From positions 1 to 23,450 of the forward strand of contig JAZQMC010000005.1 of assembly GCA_045543095.1 (NCBI GenBank): DNA of 23,450 nt. The letters are read 5' to 3'. This stretch comes from Fimenecus sp045543095 (GTDB lineage Bacteria; Bacillota; Clostridia; Oscillospirales; Acutalibacteraceae). A program made the translations under genes and the position numbers. Under the pieces are notes generated by a model, which searched no databases, had not been told where the DNA came from, and saw only the letters and a program-made list of their open reading frames with translations. Below, in pieces: positions 6,982 to 15,477 of the stretch (positions are counted from its first letter, which is position 1; each line of letters opens with the position of its first letter).

Positions 6982-7416
6982 TTATAAAAACTCTCTCATC
7001 TGAATAATCAAATCTTCTTCAAGATTGATAAGTCTTTTACAAATATCCTTTGATTTTTCGTCTGCTGCCGCGTACTGATTAAGATATTTGTTGAGGGATT
7101 TCACACCCATATTGCACCCGTCGGTAATTAAATCTGCAATTGTATTGTCAGATTCATTCATAACAAGCTTCATATTGGTTTTCATCCACGACATACCCTT
7201 TGCCATAGGATTGGGGTCCTTACCGTCGTCGCGATATTGGTCGAGCAACTCCTGCAACTCTTTGTCGAGTTTGCAATGCTCCTCGCGGTTGTCAGTAAGG
7301 TCTTTTTTTAGCTTTTCAGATTTCACATAACCTAATACATCATCAATTGACGAAACACCCATTTTCACCCCAGCATCACATTCGCGAAGTAATTTAATTG
7401 TATCCTGTTCAATCAT
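6982..7416 (-). CDS. Small four-helix protein of unknown function (ferritin/DUF2383-like topology)
   Basis: 144 aa, soluble, almost entirely predicted helical, with alternating charged residues. Visible features: TIKLLRECDAGVKMGVSSID at the N-terminus; EEHCKLDKELQELLDQYRDD in the middle; MAKGMSWMKTNMKLVM; then TIADLITDGCNMGVKSLNKY. Two similar half-motifs (LLRECDAGVKMGVSSID and LITDGCNMGVKSLN) suggest an internal duplication, as in ferritin-like four-helix bundles. I do not see a full di-iron E...ExxH set. The start at 7416 has AAAGGAGTG just upstream; the 12-codon upstream extension has none. Function unknown. Confidence 0.75.
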   Translation of the reverse strand: MIEQDTIKLLRECDAGVKMGVSSIDDVLGYVKSEKLKKDLTDNREEHCKLDKELQELLDQYRDDGKDPNPMAKGMSWMKTNMKLVMNESDNTIADLITDGCNMGVKSLNKYLNQYAAADEKSKDICKRLINLEEDLIIQMREFL

Positions 7417-7481
7417 AAGAACACTCCTTTCGTTTTTAATAGTATTTACCAAAACAAAGAAAAAATTCCTTATAAAAAGTA

Positions 7482-7536
7482 GGGGACGATGCCCACATCG
7501 TCCCGCTTTCGTAGGGGTCGGCGTCCTCGACGACCC
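7482..7536. repeat. Pair of GTAGGGG-initiated hairpin repeats
   Basis: Two adjacent units each start with GTAGGGG. The first is GGGACGATG-CCCA-CATCGTCCC (7483-7504, 9-bp stem, 4-nt loop). The second is GGGTCG...CGACCC (7515-7536). They are GC-rich compared with their surroundings. Together they look like a short copy of an interspersed repeat family and may also terminate transcription of the minus-strand gene pair ending at 7556. Confidence 0.7.
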
Positions 7537-7555
7537 AGCATTTGTTTATACATAA

Positions 7556-8083
7556 TCAAAACAACTCAACCAATACTACTAATATTATTGCAAAACCTAA
7601 CAAAATCATAAATATAGCTACGGAATTTAATAAAAATTTTGTTGGTTTATTCTCAGCTAATCGTTCATTTCCCTTAAACATAGAAATACCGAATCCAATA
7701 AAACTCATACATAACAAAATCATCGAAAACAGTGCAATAAATTTTTGATTTAATGTATCTCCATATAAATATATATCATCTTCAGTACTTAATTCAAAAG
7801 GTTCACAAGGAATTTTGGGGGAACAAGCAAGAATCATTGATAAACAAATCAATAATGCATTTGCAACATATAAGATAAAACCTATAATTGACATTTTATT
7901 TCTGTCTTTTTTCTGCACGTTTCTTCTATCAAAAAAGAGCTCTTTGTCAATCAAAATATTAGCAATTCTCTTATCTTTTATCAGTACGTATTTTCCTTTA
8001 TCATATCGACTGTCATATGGAGTTAAACTTCTCGCAGTTATCAAACTGAATATGACAAATATTACAAATGCACCTACACCCAA
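7556..8083 (-). CDS. Hypothetical four-segment membrane protein
   Basis: 175 aa. Hydrophobic segments lie at about residues 3-17, 64-84, 110-130 and 150-172, with a charged loop at 20-63 (many Lys, Arg, Asp) that is probably cytoplasmic. I recognise no family. The start is a TTG preceded by AGAGGTG at 7-nt spacing; no ATG exists nearby in frame. It begins 14 nt after the stop of the upstream esterase gene on the same strand, so the two are probably co-transcribed. Base composition is more AT-rich than the neighbours. Confidence 0.72.
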   Translation of the reverse strand: MGVGAFVIFVIFSLITARSLTPYDSRYDKGKYVLIKDKRIANILIDKELFFDRRNVQKKDRNKMSIIGFILYVANALLICLSMILACSPKIPCEPFELSTEDDIYLYGDTLNQKFIALFSMILLCMSFIGFGISMFKGNERLAENKPTKFLLNSVAIFMILLGFAIILVVLVELF

Positions 8084-8097
8084 ATTTTGTCACCTCT

Positions 8098-9033
8098 TTA
8101 CTTATCTATATATTGGTTCACAAACTCATACGCCGTTTCAAAACAATCCATACTCTTTTTAAATATGGGCATTATCGCCCAAGCGTGATTGCCGATTATT
8201 CCGTCAGCCTTGTATTGTTTATTCGGCACACCCAACTTGTCTAAATCGTTACACAAGTCAAAGGTTTCATATCTCAACTTGTCATTCACAGCCCACACGG
8301 CAAAGGTTGGCGGAAAATCCTCGGTAAACTTTGGCGAATAGTATTTCGCATCATCTGTTTTTAAGAATTCAACTGTTTCTGCAAAGCTTTTTCCCACAAA
8401 AGTTGATGCCATCATTTTAATGTCAGGGTATTCCGACTGCTTTTTACTTATGTCAGTCACTCTCTGTAAATCAAAGCAACCGCAAATGGACACAAGTGCC
8501 TTTGTTTTCATTTTGTCAGCATTTTTGAATTCAATTCCCAAAGCATCAAGATTTGACCTGTCATTAAGGCAGGACGCCACATAAGAAATATAATATCCGC
8601 CCGCACTTTCGCCTGCGATTACAACATTTTCAGGGTCAAAATTATTTTCTTTTGCACTATCTAAAATCTGGTCGAGTGTCTTAAATATTTCTCGAATTTG
8701 TGTTGGGAAAATCTCTTGCGGTGCATAAGTGTAACCAATCGAAGCACAGTAAAATCCCTTTTTAGCCCATTCCGAAATATATCGGTTTCGCATAGGTGTT
8801 ACTCCCGAAATCCAGCCGCCGCCATGAATATAAATGAAAAGTGGCTTTTTCTTATCTCTCAAATCTTTGCGACAATATGTATAGATTTTATTCTGTTTGC
8901 CGTTGTCATAAGAAGTTATATTATAATCTAATTCTTCGGGACAAGGACGAACCGTTAAAGCATAAACCAACAACTCTGTAAAATTATACCAATACTGCCC
9001 GATTTTGCCCCTCAAATAAACCTTTTTATCCAT
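8098..9033 (-). CDS. Alpha/beta-hydrolase esterase (HGGG type)
   Basis: 311 aa, no signal peptide. The oxyanion motif HGGG (70-73), nucleophile elbow GESAG (S143), Asp in AVNDKLR (D251) and His in GNHAW (H283) give a complete catalytic triad of the hormone-sensitive-lipase/BD-FAE-like class. It likely deacetylates or hydrolyses short acyl esters, perhaps on carbohydrates; the substrate is not visible. I chose ATG at 9033 because GAGGA lies 6 nt upstream; the TTG at 9039 directly abuts that site. It is the first gene of a two-gene unit with the membrane protein downstream, driven by a promoter at 9066-9094. Confidence 0.9.
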   Translation of the reverse strand: MDKKVYLRGKIGQYWYNFTELLVYALTVRPCPEELDYNITSYDNGKQNKIYTYCRKDLRDKKKPLFIYIHGGGWISGVTPMRNRYISEWAKKGFYCASIGYTYAPQEIFPTQIREIFKTLDQILDSAKENNFDPENVVIAGESAGGYYISYVASCLNDRSNLDALGIEFKNADKMKTKALVSICGCFDLQRVTDISKKQSEYPDIKMMASTFVGKSFAETVEFLKTDDAKYYSPKFTEDFPPTFAVWAVNDKLRYETFDLCNDLDKLGVPNKQYKADGIIGNHAWAIMPIFKKSMDCFETAYEFVNQYIDK

Positions 9034-9065
9034 ACCCAATCCTCAATTCAAAAACTTTATATATT

Positions 9066-9094
9066 ATAATAGCATATATTTTTAATAATCACAA
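9066..9094 (-). promoter_or_regulatory. Putative promoter of the esterase operon
   Basis: Minus strand: -35 TTGTGA (9094-9089), 17 bp, -10 TATTAT (9071-9066). It is back to back with the plus-strand promoter at 9099-9127. Confidence 0.5.
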
Positions 9095-9098
9095 TGAG

Positions 9099-9127
9099 TT
9101 GCAACAAAAATGCAATAATGTTATAAT
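9099..9127 (+). promoter_or_regulatory. Promoter of the prepilin-peptidase-domain gene
   Basis: -35 TTGCAA (9099-9104), 17 bp, consensus -10 TATAAT (9122-9127). It lies 39 bp upstream of the start codon at 9167. Confidence 0.62.
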
Positions 9128-9166
9128 TATATTAGGTTATGAATATCAATTCAGAGGTATGTTTTA

Positions 9167-9640
9167 ATGAGCAAGGCAATCATAATTATTTCTTTTTATT
9201 TGATTTATTATCATATAAGCGGATTAGCAACTACAAATATTATTCGCTTAACCAAGGGCAACAACACACCTGTTTTATCCTCTAAATGTTATTGTGATAA
9301 TTGCGGAAGTAAAATTCCACCACTTTTACAGCTTCCCATAATTTCATATCTGTTGTGCAAGGGCAAATGCAAGCAATGCGGAATAAAAATACCTACATAT
9401 CCACTTGTATTGGAATTTGTTGTTATGATTGGAATGTGCACCATAACGTCATTATTAAAATTCACTTTTTGGGGTGTAATCTGCAGTTATTTGTTCTATG
9501 AAATAATACGCATAGTACTTATTTTTATTAAAGGTAAACGCGAAAAGCAGTTTTTCAAACAGTATTTAATTGCCGTACTCTCAATGCTTCCGTTCTGTTT
9601 TCTCACACTTATTGTTGCATTGATTTATAAAATTGTATAA
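9167..9640 (+). CDS. Stand-alone prepilin peptidase N-terminal (DiS_P_DiS) domain protein
   Basis: 157 aa. It has an N-terminal membrane segment (4-20), then the cysteine-rich cytoplasmic domain of type IV prepilin peptidases: SSKCYCDNCG (C43, C46), PPLLQLPIISYL, GKCKQCG (C68, C71) and IPTYPLVLEF. In complete enzymes this domain precedes six helices with the aspartic protease residues (GxGD). Here only about three hydrophobic segments follow and no GxGD or second Asp is seen, so peptidase activity is unlikely from this protein alone. Ribosome site AGAGGTAT precedes the ATG. It is monocistronic with its own promoter and terminator. It may be a truncated relic or a zinc-binding membrane accessory protein. 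Confidence 0.78.
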   Translation: MSKAIIIISFYLIYYHISGLATTNIIRLTKGNNTPVLSSKCYCDNCGSKIPPLLQLPIISYLLCKGKCKQCGIKIPTYPLVLEFVVMIGMCTITSLLKFTFWGVICSYLFYEIIRIVLIFIKGKREKQFFKQYLIAVLSMLPFCFLTLIVALIYKIV

Positions 9641-9645
9641 AATTA

Positions 9646-9682
9646 CCCCTTCAAGCAATTTCATACTGCTTGGAGGGGTTTT
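9646..9682. terminator. Bidirectional terminator between convergent genes
   Basis: CCCCTTCAAGCA (9646-9657) pairs with TGCTTGGAGGGG (9667-9678, one G-T), followed by TTTT. The opposite strand continues into TAATTTTAT, so it may also end the minus-strand symporter gene. Confidence 0.85.
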
Positions 9683-9691
9683 GTAATCTTA

Positions 9692-11146
9692 TTATTCTGT
9701 AATTTCTGCTTTTGCTCGGCGTTCTGCCAGTTCTTTTTCAACCTGAGCTTTCTGCTCAGGAGTATATTTGATTGCAAGAAGAGGAATTATGTAAAGCAAT
9801 GCGGCGATTGCGGGGGTGAGCATTGTGAGTGGCCAAATCCAATCCTCAAAGGTTTGTGTTTGTGTGCCGAGATAAACTGCACCCTCAACATCTTCAACTG
9901 CCACATAGCCGAGAACACCAAGTGCAAATGTTGCGAGAGCACCTGTAATACCGCTTGAAATTTTTGTGAAGAAGGTCTGCATTGCAAAAGTAACGCCCTC
10001 TGTACGCTTGCCTGTTTTCCATTCCATATAGTCAACGCTGTCACAGAAAAGTGAGGTCTGTGCAATACTTGCCGCACCCGACGGAATTGAACAGATTGCC
10101 ATAATAATCATACCGATGAGAATATTATTACCCTCAAAACCAATAATCCAAGCAAGAACTTTACCCACAATTGTGCAAATCTGAATAAATATAAGAAGAT
10201 TTCTGTAACCGCCGAATTTAACCTTAAGCTTGTCGGCAAAAATCATACCGAGAAAACTTGGGGCGTAAGTGATTGCACCGTAAACTGTTGTGAGTGTAAG
10301 TGGTCCGAGAACGAAGCCTGCAACTGAAATTTCAGGCATTTTGTATTTGAAGAAATATGTAACAAGGCTGTTGCCGAATGCGAGTGAACCGAAAAGATTT
10401 GACAATGTAACAAGCATAAGCATCTTGTTCTGGAATAAAAGCTTAAAGCATTCAAGAATTGATGTTTGCTGTTGTTCGGGCTCTACTAAACGAACTCTCT
10501 CTTGTGCCTTATAGCATTTTGCACTGACTAATGCACCGCCAAGACCGAAAATAGTGGCGAATAAAACTGTCATAAGTGCCAATGAATTACCCGATTGCTT
10601 TGCAACAATTTCCATAACCATTGGAATAACCGCACTGAAAACACCATAGAAAACAGAGCCTACTGTTCTTGCCAACTGAACAAATTTGTCGCGTTCATTT
10701 GAGTTTGGTGTAACAACTGCGGTCATACCCCAGATTGCTACATCTTGCAATGTGTAAGAAATATCCCAACAGAGATACATAATTACGAAATAACCAACAC
10801 GCAACCACAAAAGTTCTTTGGCAGTTGAGAAAACAATGAAAATAAGAATGGTGAAAATGCCTACGGGCACGGGTGTGTATTTGAGTAACGGACGAAGCTT
10901 TTCTCCGTTTTTAAAGCGGTGACGGTCAACGATTGAGCCTATAATAGGGTCATTTATACCGTCCCATACCTTCATTGCAATGAGAAGAATGCCCACAATA
11001 TTGATAGGCTTGGTAGGGAAAAGTGCAATATCTGTTAAAAAGTATTGAAAGAAAGATGCACCGATAAAGCAGTAAACAATATTCTGTCCTGCAAGACCAG
11101 TTAAAAAGCTTGTTCTTTCTTTTTTGCTGATGTAATTCATAAACAT
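9692..11146 (-). CDS. GPH-family sugar:cation symporter (MelB-like MFS)
   Basis: 484 aa, about 12 membrane helices. Helix 2 carries the family signature KVWDGINDPIIGSIVDR (59-75) with the paired Asp residues D62 and D66 spaced DxxxD, as in the MelB cation site. The second half repeats the pattern, with MEWKTGKRTEG before helix 11, another GPH hallmark. Substrates of this family are glycosides, pentosides or hexuronides carried with Na+ or H+. ATG at 11146 is chosen because GAAAGG lies 7 nt upstream; ATG at 11140 is possible. It is divergent from the FAD oxidoreductase operon, so it probably supplies that pathway's substrate; this is inference. Confidence 0.93.
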   Translation of the reverse strand: MFMNYISKKERTSFLTGLAGQNIVYCFIGASFFQYFLTDIALFPTKPINIVGILLIAMKVWDGINDPIIGSIVDRHRFKNGEKLRPLLKYTPVPVGIFTILIFIVFSTAKELLWLRVGYFVIMYLCWDISYTLQDVAIWGMTAVVTPNSNERDKFVQLARTVGSVFYGVFSAVIPMVMEIVAKQSGNSLALMTVLFATIFGLGGALVSAKCYKAQERVRLVEPEQQQTSILECFKLLFQNKMLMLVTLSNLFGSLAFGNSLVTYFFKYKMPEISVAGFVLGPLTLTTVYGAITYAPSFLGMIFADKLKVKFGGYRNLLIFIQICTIVGKVLAWIIGFEGNNILIGMIIMAICSIPSGAASIAQTSLFCDSVDYMEWKTGKRTEGVTFAMQTFFTKISSGITGALATFALGVLGYVAVEDVEGAVYLGTQTQTFEDWIWPLTMLTPAIAALLYIIPLLAIKYTPEQKAQVEKELAERRAKAEITE

Positions 11147-11157
11147 AACACAACCTT

Positions 11158-11179
11158 TCAACTTTTAGTTGAGTTCAAC
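11158..11179. promoter_or_regulatory. Candidate operator or leader hairpin of the GPH symporter gene
   Basis: Perfect dyad TCAACT-TTT-AGTTGA (11158-11172) followed after 2 bp by a third TCAAC (11175-11179). It lies just upstream of the symporter ribosome site, in the 202-bp divergent region. It could be a repressor site or an RNA hairpin; I see nothing to decide between them. Confidence 0.35.
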
Positions 11180-11279
11180 CTACGGTTTAATTATACATTA
11201 TGTGAGTTGCAAAATCTATTCGTTAAAAGTTATAATTTTTGCTTTATAATTTGGTTAAGTTGTAGGTGTGTTTTATTGA

Positions 11280-11308
11280 TTGACATTATTTTATATGAGT
11301 GATAAAAT
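11280..11308 (+). promoter_or_regulatory. Promoter of the FAD-oxidoreductase/PHP operon
   Basis: Consensus -35 TTGACA (11280-11285), 17 bp, -10 TAAAAT (11303-11308). It lies 40 bp before the start codon at 11349. Confidence 0.75.
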
Positions 11309-11348
11309 TTAGTTGGAAATTATTTGGGAAAATACAGGGGGATTTATT

Positions 11349-12749
11349 ATGAATAAATATGATGTTCTTGTTGTCGGTGCATCAACAACGGGTTGTTGGT
11401 TTGCAAACAAAATAGCTGAGCAAGGATTTCGGGTTCTTGTAATCGAAAAGCGTCAGCCCGACGATGTTTCACGCGAATATGATGTGTTCCACATGGGTAA
11501 GGCAGATATGGAGCATTTTGATATGATTATGCCCGACGAAGACAGCCCCTTACGCGAATTCTGTTTTGCACATTCAACAATGGTTTCACCCTATGGTAAT
11601 CATCCTAAGGCTTGTGCCGAAGCACCTGTAATAGGTCTGCATAAGCACGATTATATAATGGCAATGGCGGAAAGAGCAAAAGAGAACGGTGCAGAAATTA
11701 TTTACGGTGCATCTTTTTCGGATTTCATTTATGAAAACAATAAAATCGTGGGTGCAAAATACAACACCGCAGACGGTGAAAAGGTTGCTTATGCACGAAT
11801 TGTAGCCGATTGCTCGGGTATTCCCGCGGTGGCTCGTACAAAACTTCCCGACACATCTGTTGTGGGCAATTTTAAGCTCACACCAAAAGATATTTTGTAT
11901 GTTGTTCTTTATTATGCAGAGTATTTTAACAAAGATTTTAATCCCCGCGAACTTGACGGTTTCTTTATGCAGTATAAATCATGGTCCGCACCGTCGGATA
12001 ATCCAAATGGTGCAATTTTGGGCATTGGTGCATTCTATTCTTATGATTATGCGGAATGGGTGTTCAAAAATCACTTTATGCCCAATACTAACTTTCCTGA
12101 ATACAGAGTTGAACGAATTGAAAAGGGCATGACACCTTATCACACTTCAGTTTATTCACTTGTTGATGACGGCTTTATTGCTCTCGGTGATGCGGCTTGC
12201 CATACAAAACCTACTTGCGGTGAGGGTTGCACATCTTCGCTTGTAGCGGGTGAAATCGCAGTTGAGGTCATTTCAAATCTTCTTAAATCTGACAAATATC
12301 TCACAAAAGAGAGAATGTGGAGTATCAACAAGCGTTATATGACCGCACAGGGTAAAGATTTTGACTCAATGCGACCGCTTCTTATGGGTGTTATTTCAAT
12401 GGATTATGACGAAGCCGAATATCTTTTCGCAAATGATGTTATTTTTAATGAAAAAATCCTTGGCGGAATGGATACGGGGCTTAACCTTACAAATGAGGAT
12501 ATTGCGGATATGGTTAAGGGTGTTGTTGGCGGTATTGCAAAGAAGAAAATCCGCCCCGCAACAATCGGTAAGCTCTTAAAGGGAATGGCACAGAGTGCTC
12601 AGGTTGGTGCACTTTATGACAAATATCCCGCAAATTATGAGGATTTCCCTGAATGGAAGCAAAAGGCAGATAAGCTCTGGGCAGAAATCGGCTGCGTCGC
12701 ATCAACTTGTGACCCCGAAATTCTTAAAGAATTAGGCATAGAAGAATAA
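11349..12749 (+). CDS. FAD-dependent oxidoreductase (geranylgeranyl-reductase-like)
   Basis: 466 aa. The N-terminus is a dinucleotide-binding Rossmann fold (DVLVVGASTTGCWFANKIAE, then VLVIEKR), with GASTTG in place of the usual GxGxxG. A second FAD signature, GDAACHTKPTCGEGC, lies at about residue 283, as in group-1 flavoprotein monooxygenases and geranylgeranyl or digeranylgeranyl reductases. It probably oxidises or reduces a small organic substrate; substrate unknown. ATG at 11349 is chosen because AGGGGG lies 7 nt upstream. The next gene, a PHP phosphoesterase, starts 11 bp after its stop, and the divergent symporter suggests a catabolic unit. Confidence 0.88.
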   Translation: MNKYDVLVVGASTTGCWFANKIAEQGFRVLVIEKRQPDDVSREYDVFHMGKADMEHFDMIMPDEDSPLREFCFAHSTMVSPYGNHPKACAEAPVIGLHKHDYIMAMAERAKENGAEIIYGASFSDFIYENNKIVGAKYNTADGEKVAYARIVADCSGIPAVARTKLPDTSVVGNFKLTPKDILYVVLYYAEYFNKDFNPRELDGFFMQYKSWSAPSDNPNGAILGIGAFYSYDYAEWVFKNHFMPNTNFPEYRVERIEKGMTPYHTSVYSLVDDGFIALGDAACHTKPTCGEGCTSSLVAGEIAVEVISNLLKSDKYLTKERMWSINKRYMTAQGKDFDSMRPLLMGVISMDYDEAEYLFANDVIFNEKILGGMDTGLNLTNEDIADMVKGVVGGIAKKKIRPATIGKLLKGMAQSAQVGALYDKYPANYEDFPEWKQKADKLWAEIGCVASTCDPEILKELGIEE

Positions 12750-12760
12750 GAGGTATATTT

Positions 12761-14032
12761 ATGGCTTACAAGATTACAAATCCCTATGAGTCTGTAACAG
12801 AGCTCATAGGCACAGAAGAAAATCACTACAAAACAAATTTGCATACGCATTCAACTTATAGTGATGCAAATGATACAATGACCGATATGATTAAGGGCTT
12901 TTATGACAACGATTTTGACATTGTTGCCTTTGCCGAGCACGGAATTCTCGGTAAATATTGGAACGAAAAACCTACCCATATTCCGTTCTTTAATTTTCAG
13001 TATCTCTGGCACGGTAAACGCAGTTATCTGACCGAAGAACAATATAAAGGTATTAAAGCGGGTACATATAAAACCAAGAATAATACAAGAACCAAAAAAC
13101 GCGGACTTGAGGACGTGCCCAATGCAATCGAGTGCAATATGTTCACTATTATGAAAAACCACGTGAACGGCTATTTCACCGATAATGCTTATGAGGGCGT
13201 GCAAGGTCTTGAATTTGATTATGAAATCCCACTTGAACTCATTGAAAAGAGTGGCGGTATTTCTCATATCAATCACCCCACAGATTTGTTGCAGGCAAAG
13301 AAAAGACCTGATTGTGCAAAGGTGCCCGAAAATATTGAATTTTTTGCTGACCTTTTAAGACGATTTAAGTCCTGTATGGGCATTGAAGTGCTTAATATGT
13401 ACGATATTCCTAACCGCAGTGACCGAATTTTATGGGATGAACTTTTAAAAACTCTTATTCCCGAGGGTAGAACAGTTTTCGGCTTTGCTAACAGCGATGC
13501 CCATCAGGTTGACCAGATTGACACCGCGTTTATGGACTTCATTCTTCCCGAATATTCACTTGCCAATTTGCGTAACGCCATGGAAACAGGCACATTCTTC
13601 GCGATTGCAAGATATGCTAAAAATGAACTCGGTGAAGATTTCAAGGGCGTTGGTGCAGTGCCGAAAGTGACAAAAATTGCGGTTGATGATGAAAATGATA
13701 CAATCACAATCAGCGGTGAAAACTGCAAAGCGATTGAATGGATTGCCGACGGTGAGATTATAAAGAGCGAAACACTTGAAGCTGACGGTGAAATCACAAC
13801 CACTATCAATCTTAATGATTATGCGGATAAAATCAGTTGCTATGTGCGTGCACAGTTAAAGGGCGACGGCGGTATTTGTATGACACAGGCATTCATCTGT
13901 GACGACGGCAATATGGAACGATTTAAGAAAGAAATCAAACCTAAAACACTTACTACGGAAGAACAGAAAAAACGCAAGTTTTACAGTAAAAAGCTGGGCG
14001 TAGTTTATGGTAAAATCACAAAGAAAATATAA
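12761..14032 (+). CDS. PHP-domain metal-dependent hydrolase
   Basis: 423 aa. PHP motifs are present: NLHTHSTYSD (26-35; H28, H30, D35), AFAEHG (56-61; E59, H60), GISHINHPTD (about 165-175) and FANSDAHQVDQIDTA (about 241-256). These bind two or three metals and hydrolyse phosphoesters in known members. The C-terminal part (about 290-423) is a beta-rich domain ending in a Lys-rich tail. RBS AAGAGGT lies upstream. It is the second gene of an operon with the FAD oxidoreductase. What it hydrolyses is not evident; the pairing suggests it acts on the same compound or a conjugate. Confidence 0.88.
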   Translation: MAYKITNPYESVTELIGTEENHYKTNLHTHSTYSDANDTMTDMIKGFYDNDFDIVAFAEHGILGKYWNEKPTHIPFFNFQYLWHGKRSYLTEEQYKGIKAGTYKTKNNTRTKKRGLEDVPNAIECNMFTIMKNHVNGYFTDNAYEGVQGLEFDYEIPLELIEKSGGISHINHPTDLLQAKKRPDCAKVPENIEFFADLLRRFKSCMGIEVLNMYDIPNRSDRILWDELLKTLIPEGRTVFGFANSDAHQVDQIDTAFMDFILPEYSLANLRNAMETGTFFAIARYAKNELGEDFKGVGAVPKVTKIAVDDENDTITISGENCKAIEWIADGEIIKSETLEADGEITTTINLNDYADKISCYVRAQLKGDGGICMTQAFICDDGNMERFKKEIKPKTLTTEEQKKRKFYSKKLGVVYGKITKKI

Positions 14033-14038
14033 CAATTT

Positions 14039-14071
14039 ACGGCGGGGGCATTTGCTTCCGCCGTTGTTTTT
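14039..14071 (+). terminator. Terminator of the FAD/PHP operon
   Basis: ACGGCGG (14039-14045) pairs with CCGCCGT (14058-14064), followed by TGTTTTTT. Confidence 0.85.
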
Positions 14072-14102
14072 TAAAACAAATGTTAATTATTTGTTAAATC
14101 TA

Positions 14103-14131
14103 TTGAACATTTTTTACCAATAGTGTACAAT
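14103..14131 (+). promoter_or_regulatory. Promoter of the CoA-transferase/acyltransferase operon
   Basis: -35 TTGAAC (14103-14108), 17 bp, -10 TACAAT (14126-14131), 32 bp before the start codon. Confidence 0.68.
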
Positions 14132-14163
14132 ATACACACTTTTAAAGAAAGTTAGGAAAAATT

Positions 14164-15465
14164 ATGAATTGGAAAAAGGAATACGAGAATAAACTGGTAA
14201 CGGCAGAAGAAGCCATCAGCCATATTAAAGACGGTGACAAGGTTGTTATGTCCTTCGGCTGCGGCGAGCCCAGAGCGATTGTACGTGCAATGCGTGAGAA
14301 TTACTTGAATTACCATAACGTTCAGGTAATCAATATGCTTTTGCTTGGCGAAACACCGTGGGTTGACGAGGAGGTAAAGGGTCATTTTTCTTACAACTCT
14401 TTCTTTGCTTCGGGCACTAACCGAAAGGCAATTTCAGAGGGCGTTGCAGATTTCACAACCTGCTATTTGTCAGAATCACCAATGGTTTTGCGTGAAGTTG
14501 TTAAACCCCGCGTAACCGTTATGTCGGTTACTCCGCCAGACAGTGAGGGATATGTGTCACTTGGCACAAACGTTGACTACATTGAAACAACTCTCTCTCA
14601 TTGTGAAGTGAAAATTGCACAGGTCAATAAAAATGTGCCATATACTTACGGCAACGCAAGAAAGCATATCAGCGAATTTGACTATTTTGTTGAGCATGAT
14701 GAGGTGCTTCCCGAAGTCCCCGCACCGCCCATTACAGAGGTTGAAATGCAGATTGGCAAAAACTGTGCATCACTTATTAACGACGGTGACTGTATTCAGC
14801 TTGGTATCGGCGGAATTCCCAATGCAATATGTGAGGAATTAAAGCATAAAAAGGATTTGGGTCTTCACTCTGAAATGGTTGGCGACGGTGTTGTTGACTT
14901 AATAAAGAGCGGTGTTATTAACAATTCAAAGAAGAATTTTAACAATGGCAAAACAGTTTTAGGCTTTGCTTTCGGCACAAAGAAATTGTTCGATTTCTTA
15001 AACGGCAACGAAGACGTAATTATGACCCCTATGGATTACGTGAACAACCCCGCAATTATTGCACAGAATGACAATATGGTTTCTGTGAATTCCTGTATTG
15101 AAATTGACCTTATGGGTCAGGTTGTGTCCGACACAATAGGGCAGACACAGTTTTCGGGAATCGGCGGTCAGGTTGACTTTGTACGAGGTGCCACAATGAG
15201 CCGTGGCGGACGTTCAATTATGGCAATGCCGTCTTCTGCAAAGGGCGGTACAATTTCAAAAATCGTGCCAAAAATTACTGATTATTCAGCAGTTGCAACC
15301 ACAAGAAATGACGTGAATTACGTGGTAACCGAATACGGAATTGCACAGCTCAAGGGCAGAACAATGAAAGAAAGAGCCCGTGCGTTAATCAGTATTGCTC
15401 ACCCCAATTTCAGAGCTTCACTTTGTGAAGAATTTGAAAAAAGATTTAATGAAAAAGCATTCTAA
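14164..15465 (+). CDS. Acetyl-CoA hydrolase/transferase family CoA-transferase (4-hydroxybutyrate or butyryl type)
   Basis: 433 aa, the full length of family-I acetyl-CoA hydrolase/transferases. Features: N-terminal half ending in TYGNARKHISEFDYFVEHD, then GIGGIPNAICEEL (CoA-binding loop), HSEMVGDGVVDL (HSEM Glu likely catalytic) and GQTQFSGIGGQVDFVRGA with downstream MAMPSSAKGGTISKIVP. This pattern fits 4-hydroxybutyrate and butyrate:acetate CoA-transferases, which exchange CoA between an acid and acetyl-CoA in clostridial fermentation. The variant VGD where FSD is common at the catalytic loop prevents a firm specificity call. A weak ribosome site AGGA precedes ATG. It is followed 12 nt later by an acyltransferase gene. 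Confidence 0.9.
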   Translation: MNWKKEYENKLVTAEEAISHIKDGDKVVMSFGCGEPRAIVRAMRENYLNYHNVQVINMLLLGETPWVDEEVKGHFSYNSFFASGTNRKAISEGVADFTTCYLSESPMVLREVVKPRVTVMSVTPPDSEGYVSLGTNVDYIETTLSHCEVKIAQVNKNVPYTYGNARKHISEFDYFVEHDEVLPEVPAPPITEVEMQIGKNCASLINDGDCIQLGIGGIPNAICEELKHKKDLGLHSEMVGDGVVDLIKSGVINNSKKNFNNGKTVLGFAFGTKKLFDFLNGNEDVIMTPMDYVNNPAIIAQNDNMVSVNSCIEIDLMGQVVSDTIGQTQFSGIGGQVDFVRGATMSRGGRSIMAMPSSAKGGTISKIVPKITDYSAVATTRNDVNYVVTEYGIAQLKGRTMKERARALISIAHPNFRASLCEEFEKRFNEKAF

Positions 15466-15477
15466 GGAGATTTCGCA

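Noticed and set aside
11186..11225. Minus-strand promoter for the GPH symporter
   Set aside because: A TATAAT-like box is present (11190-11195), but no acceptable -35 at 16-18 bp was found, so I did not annotate it.
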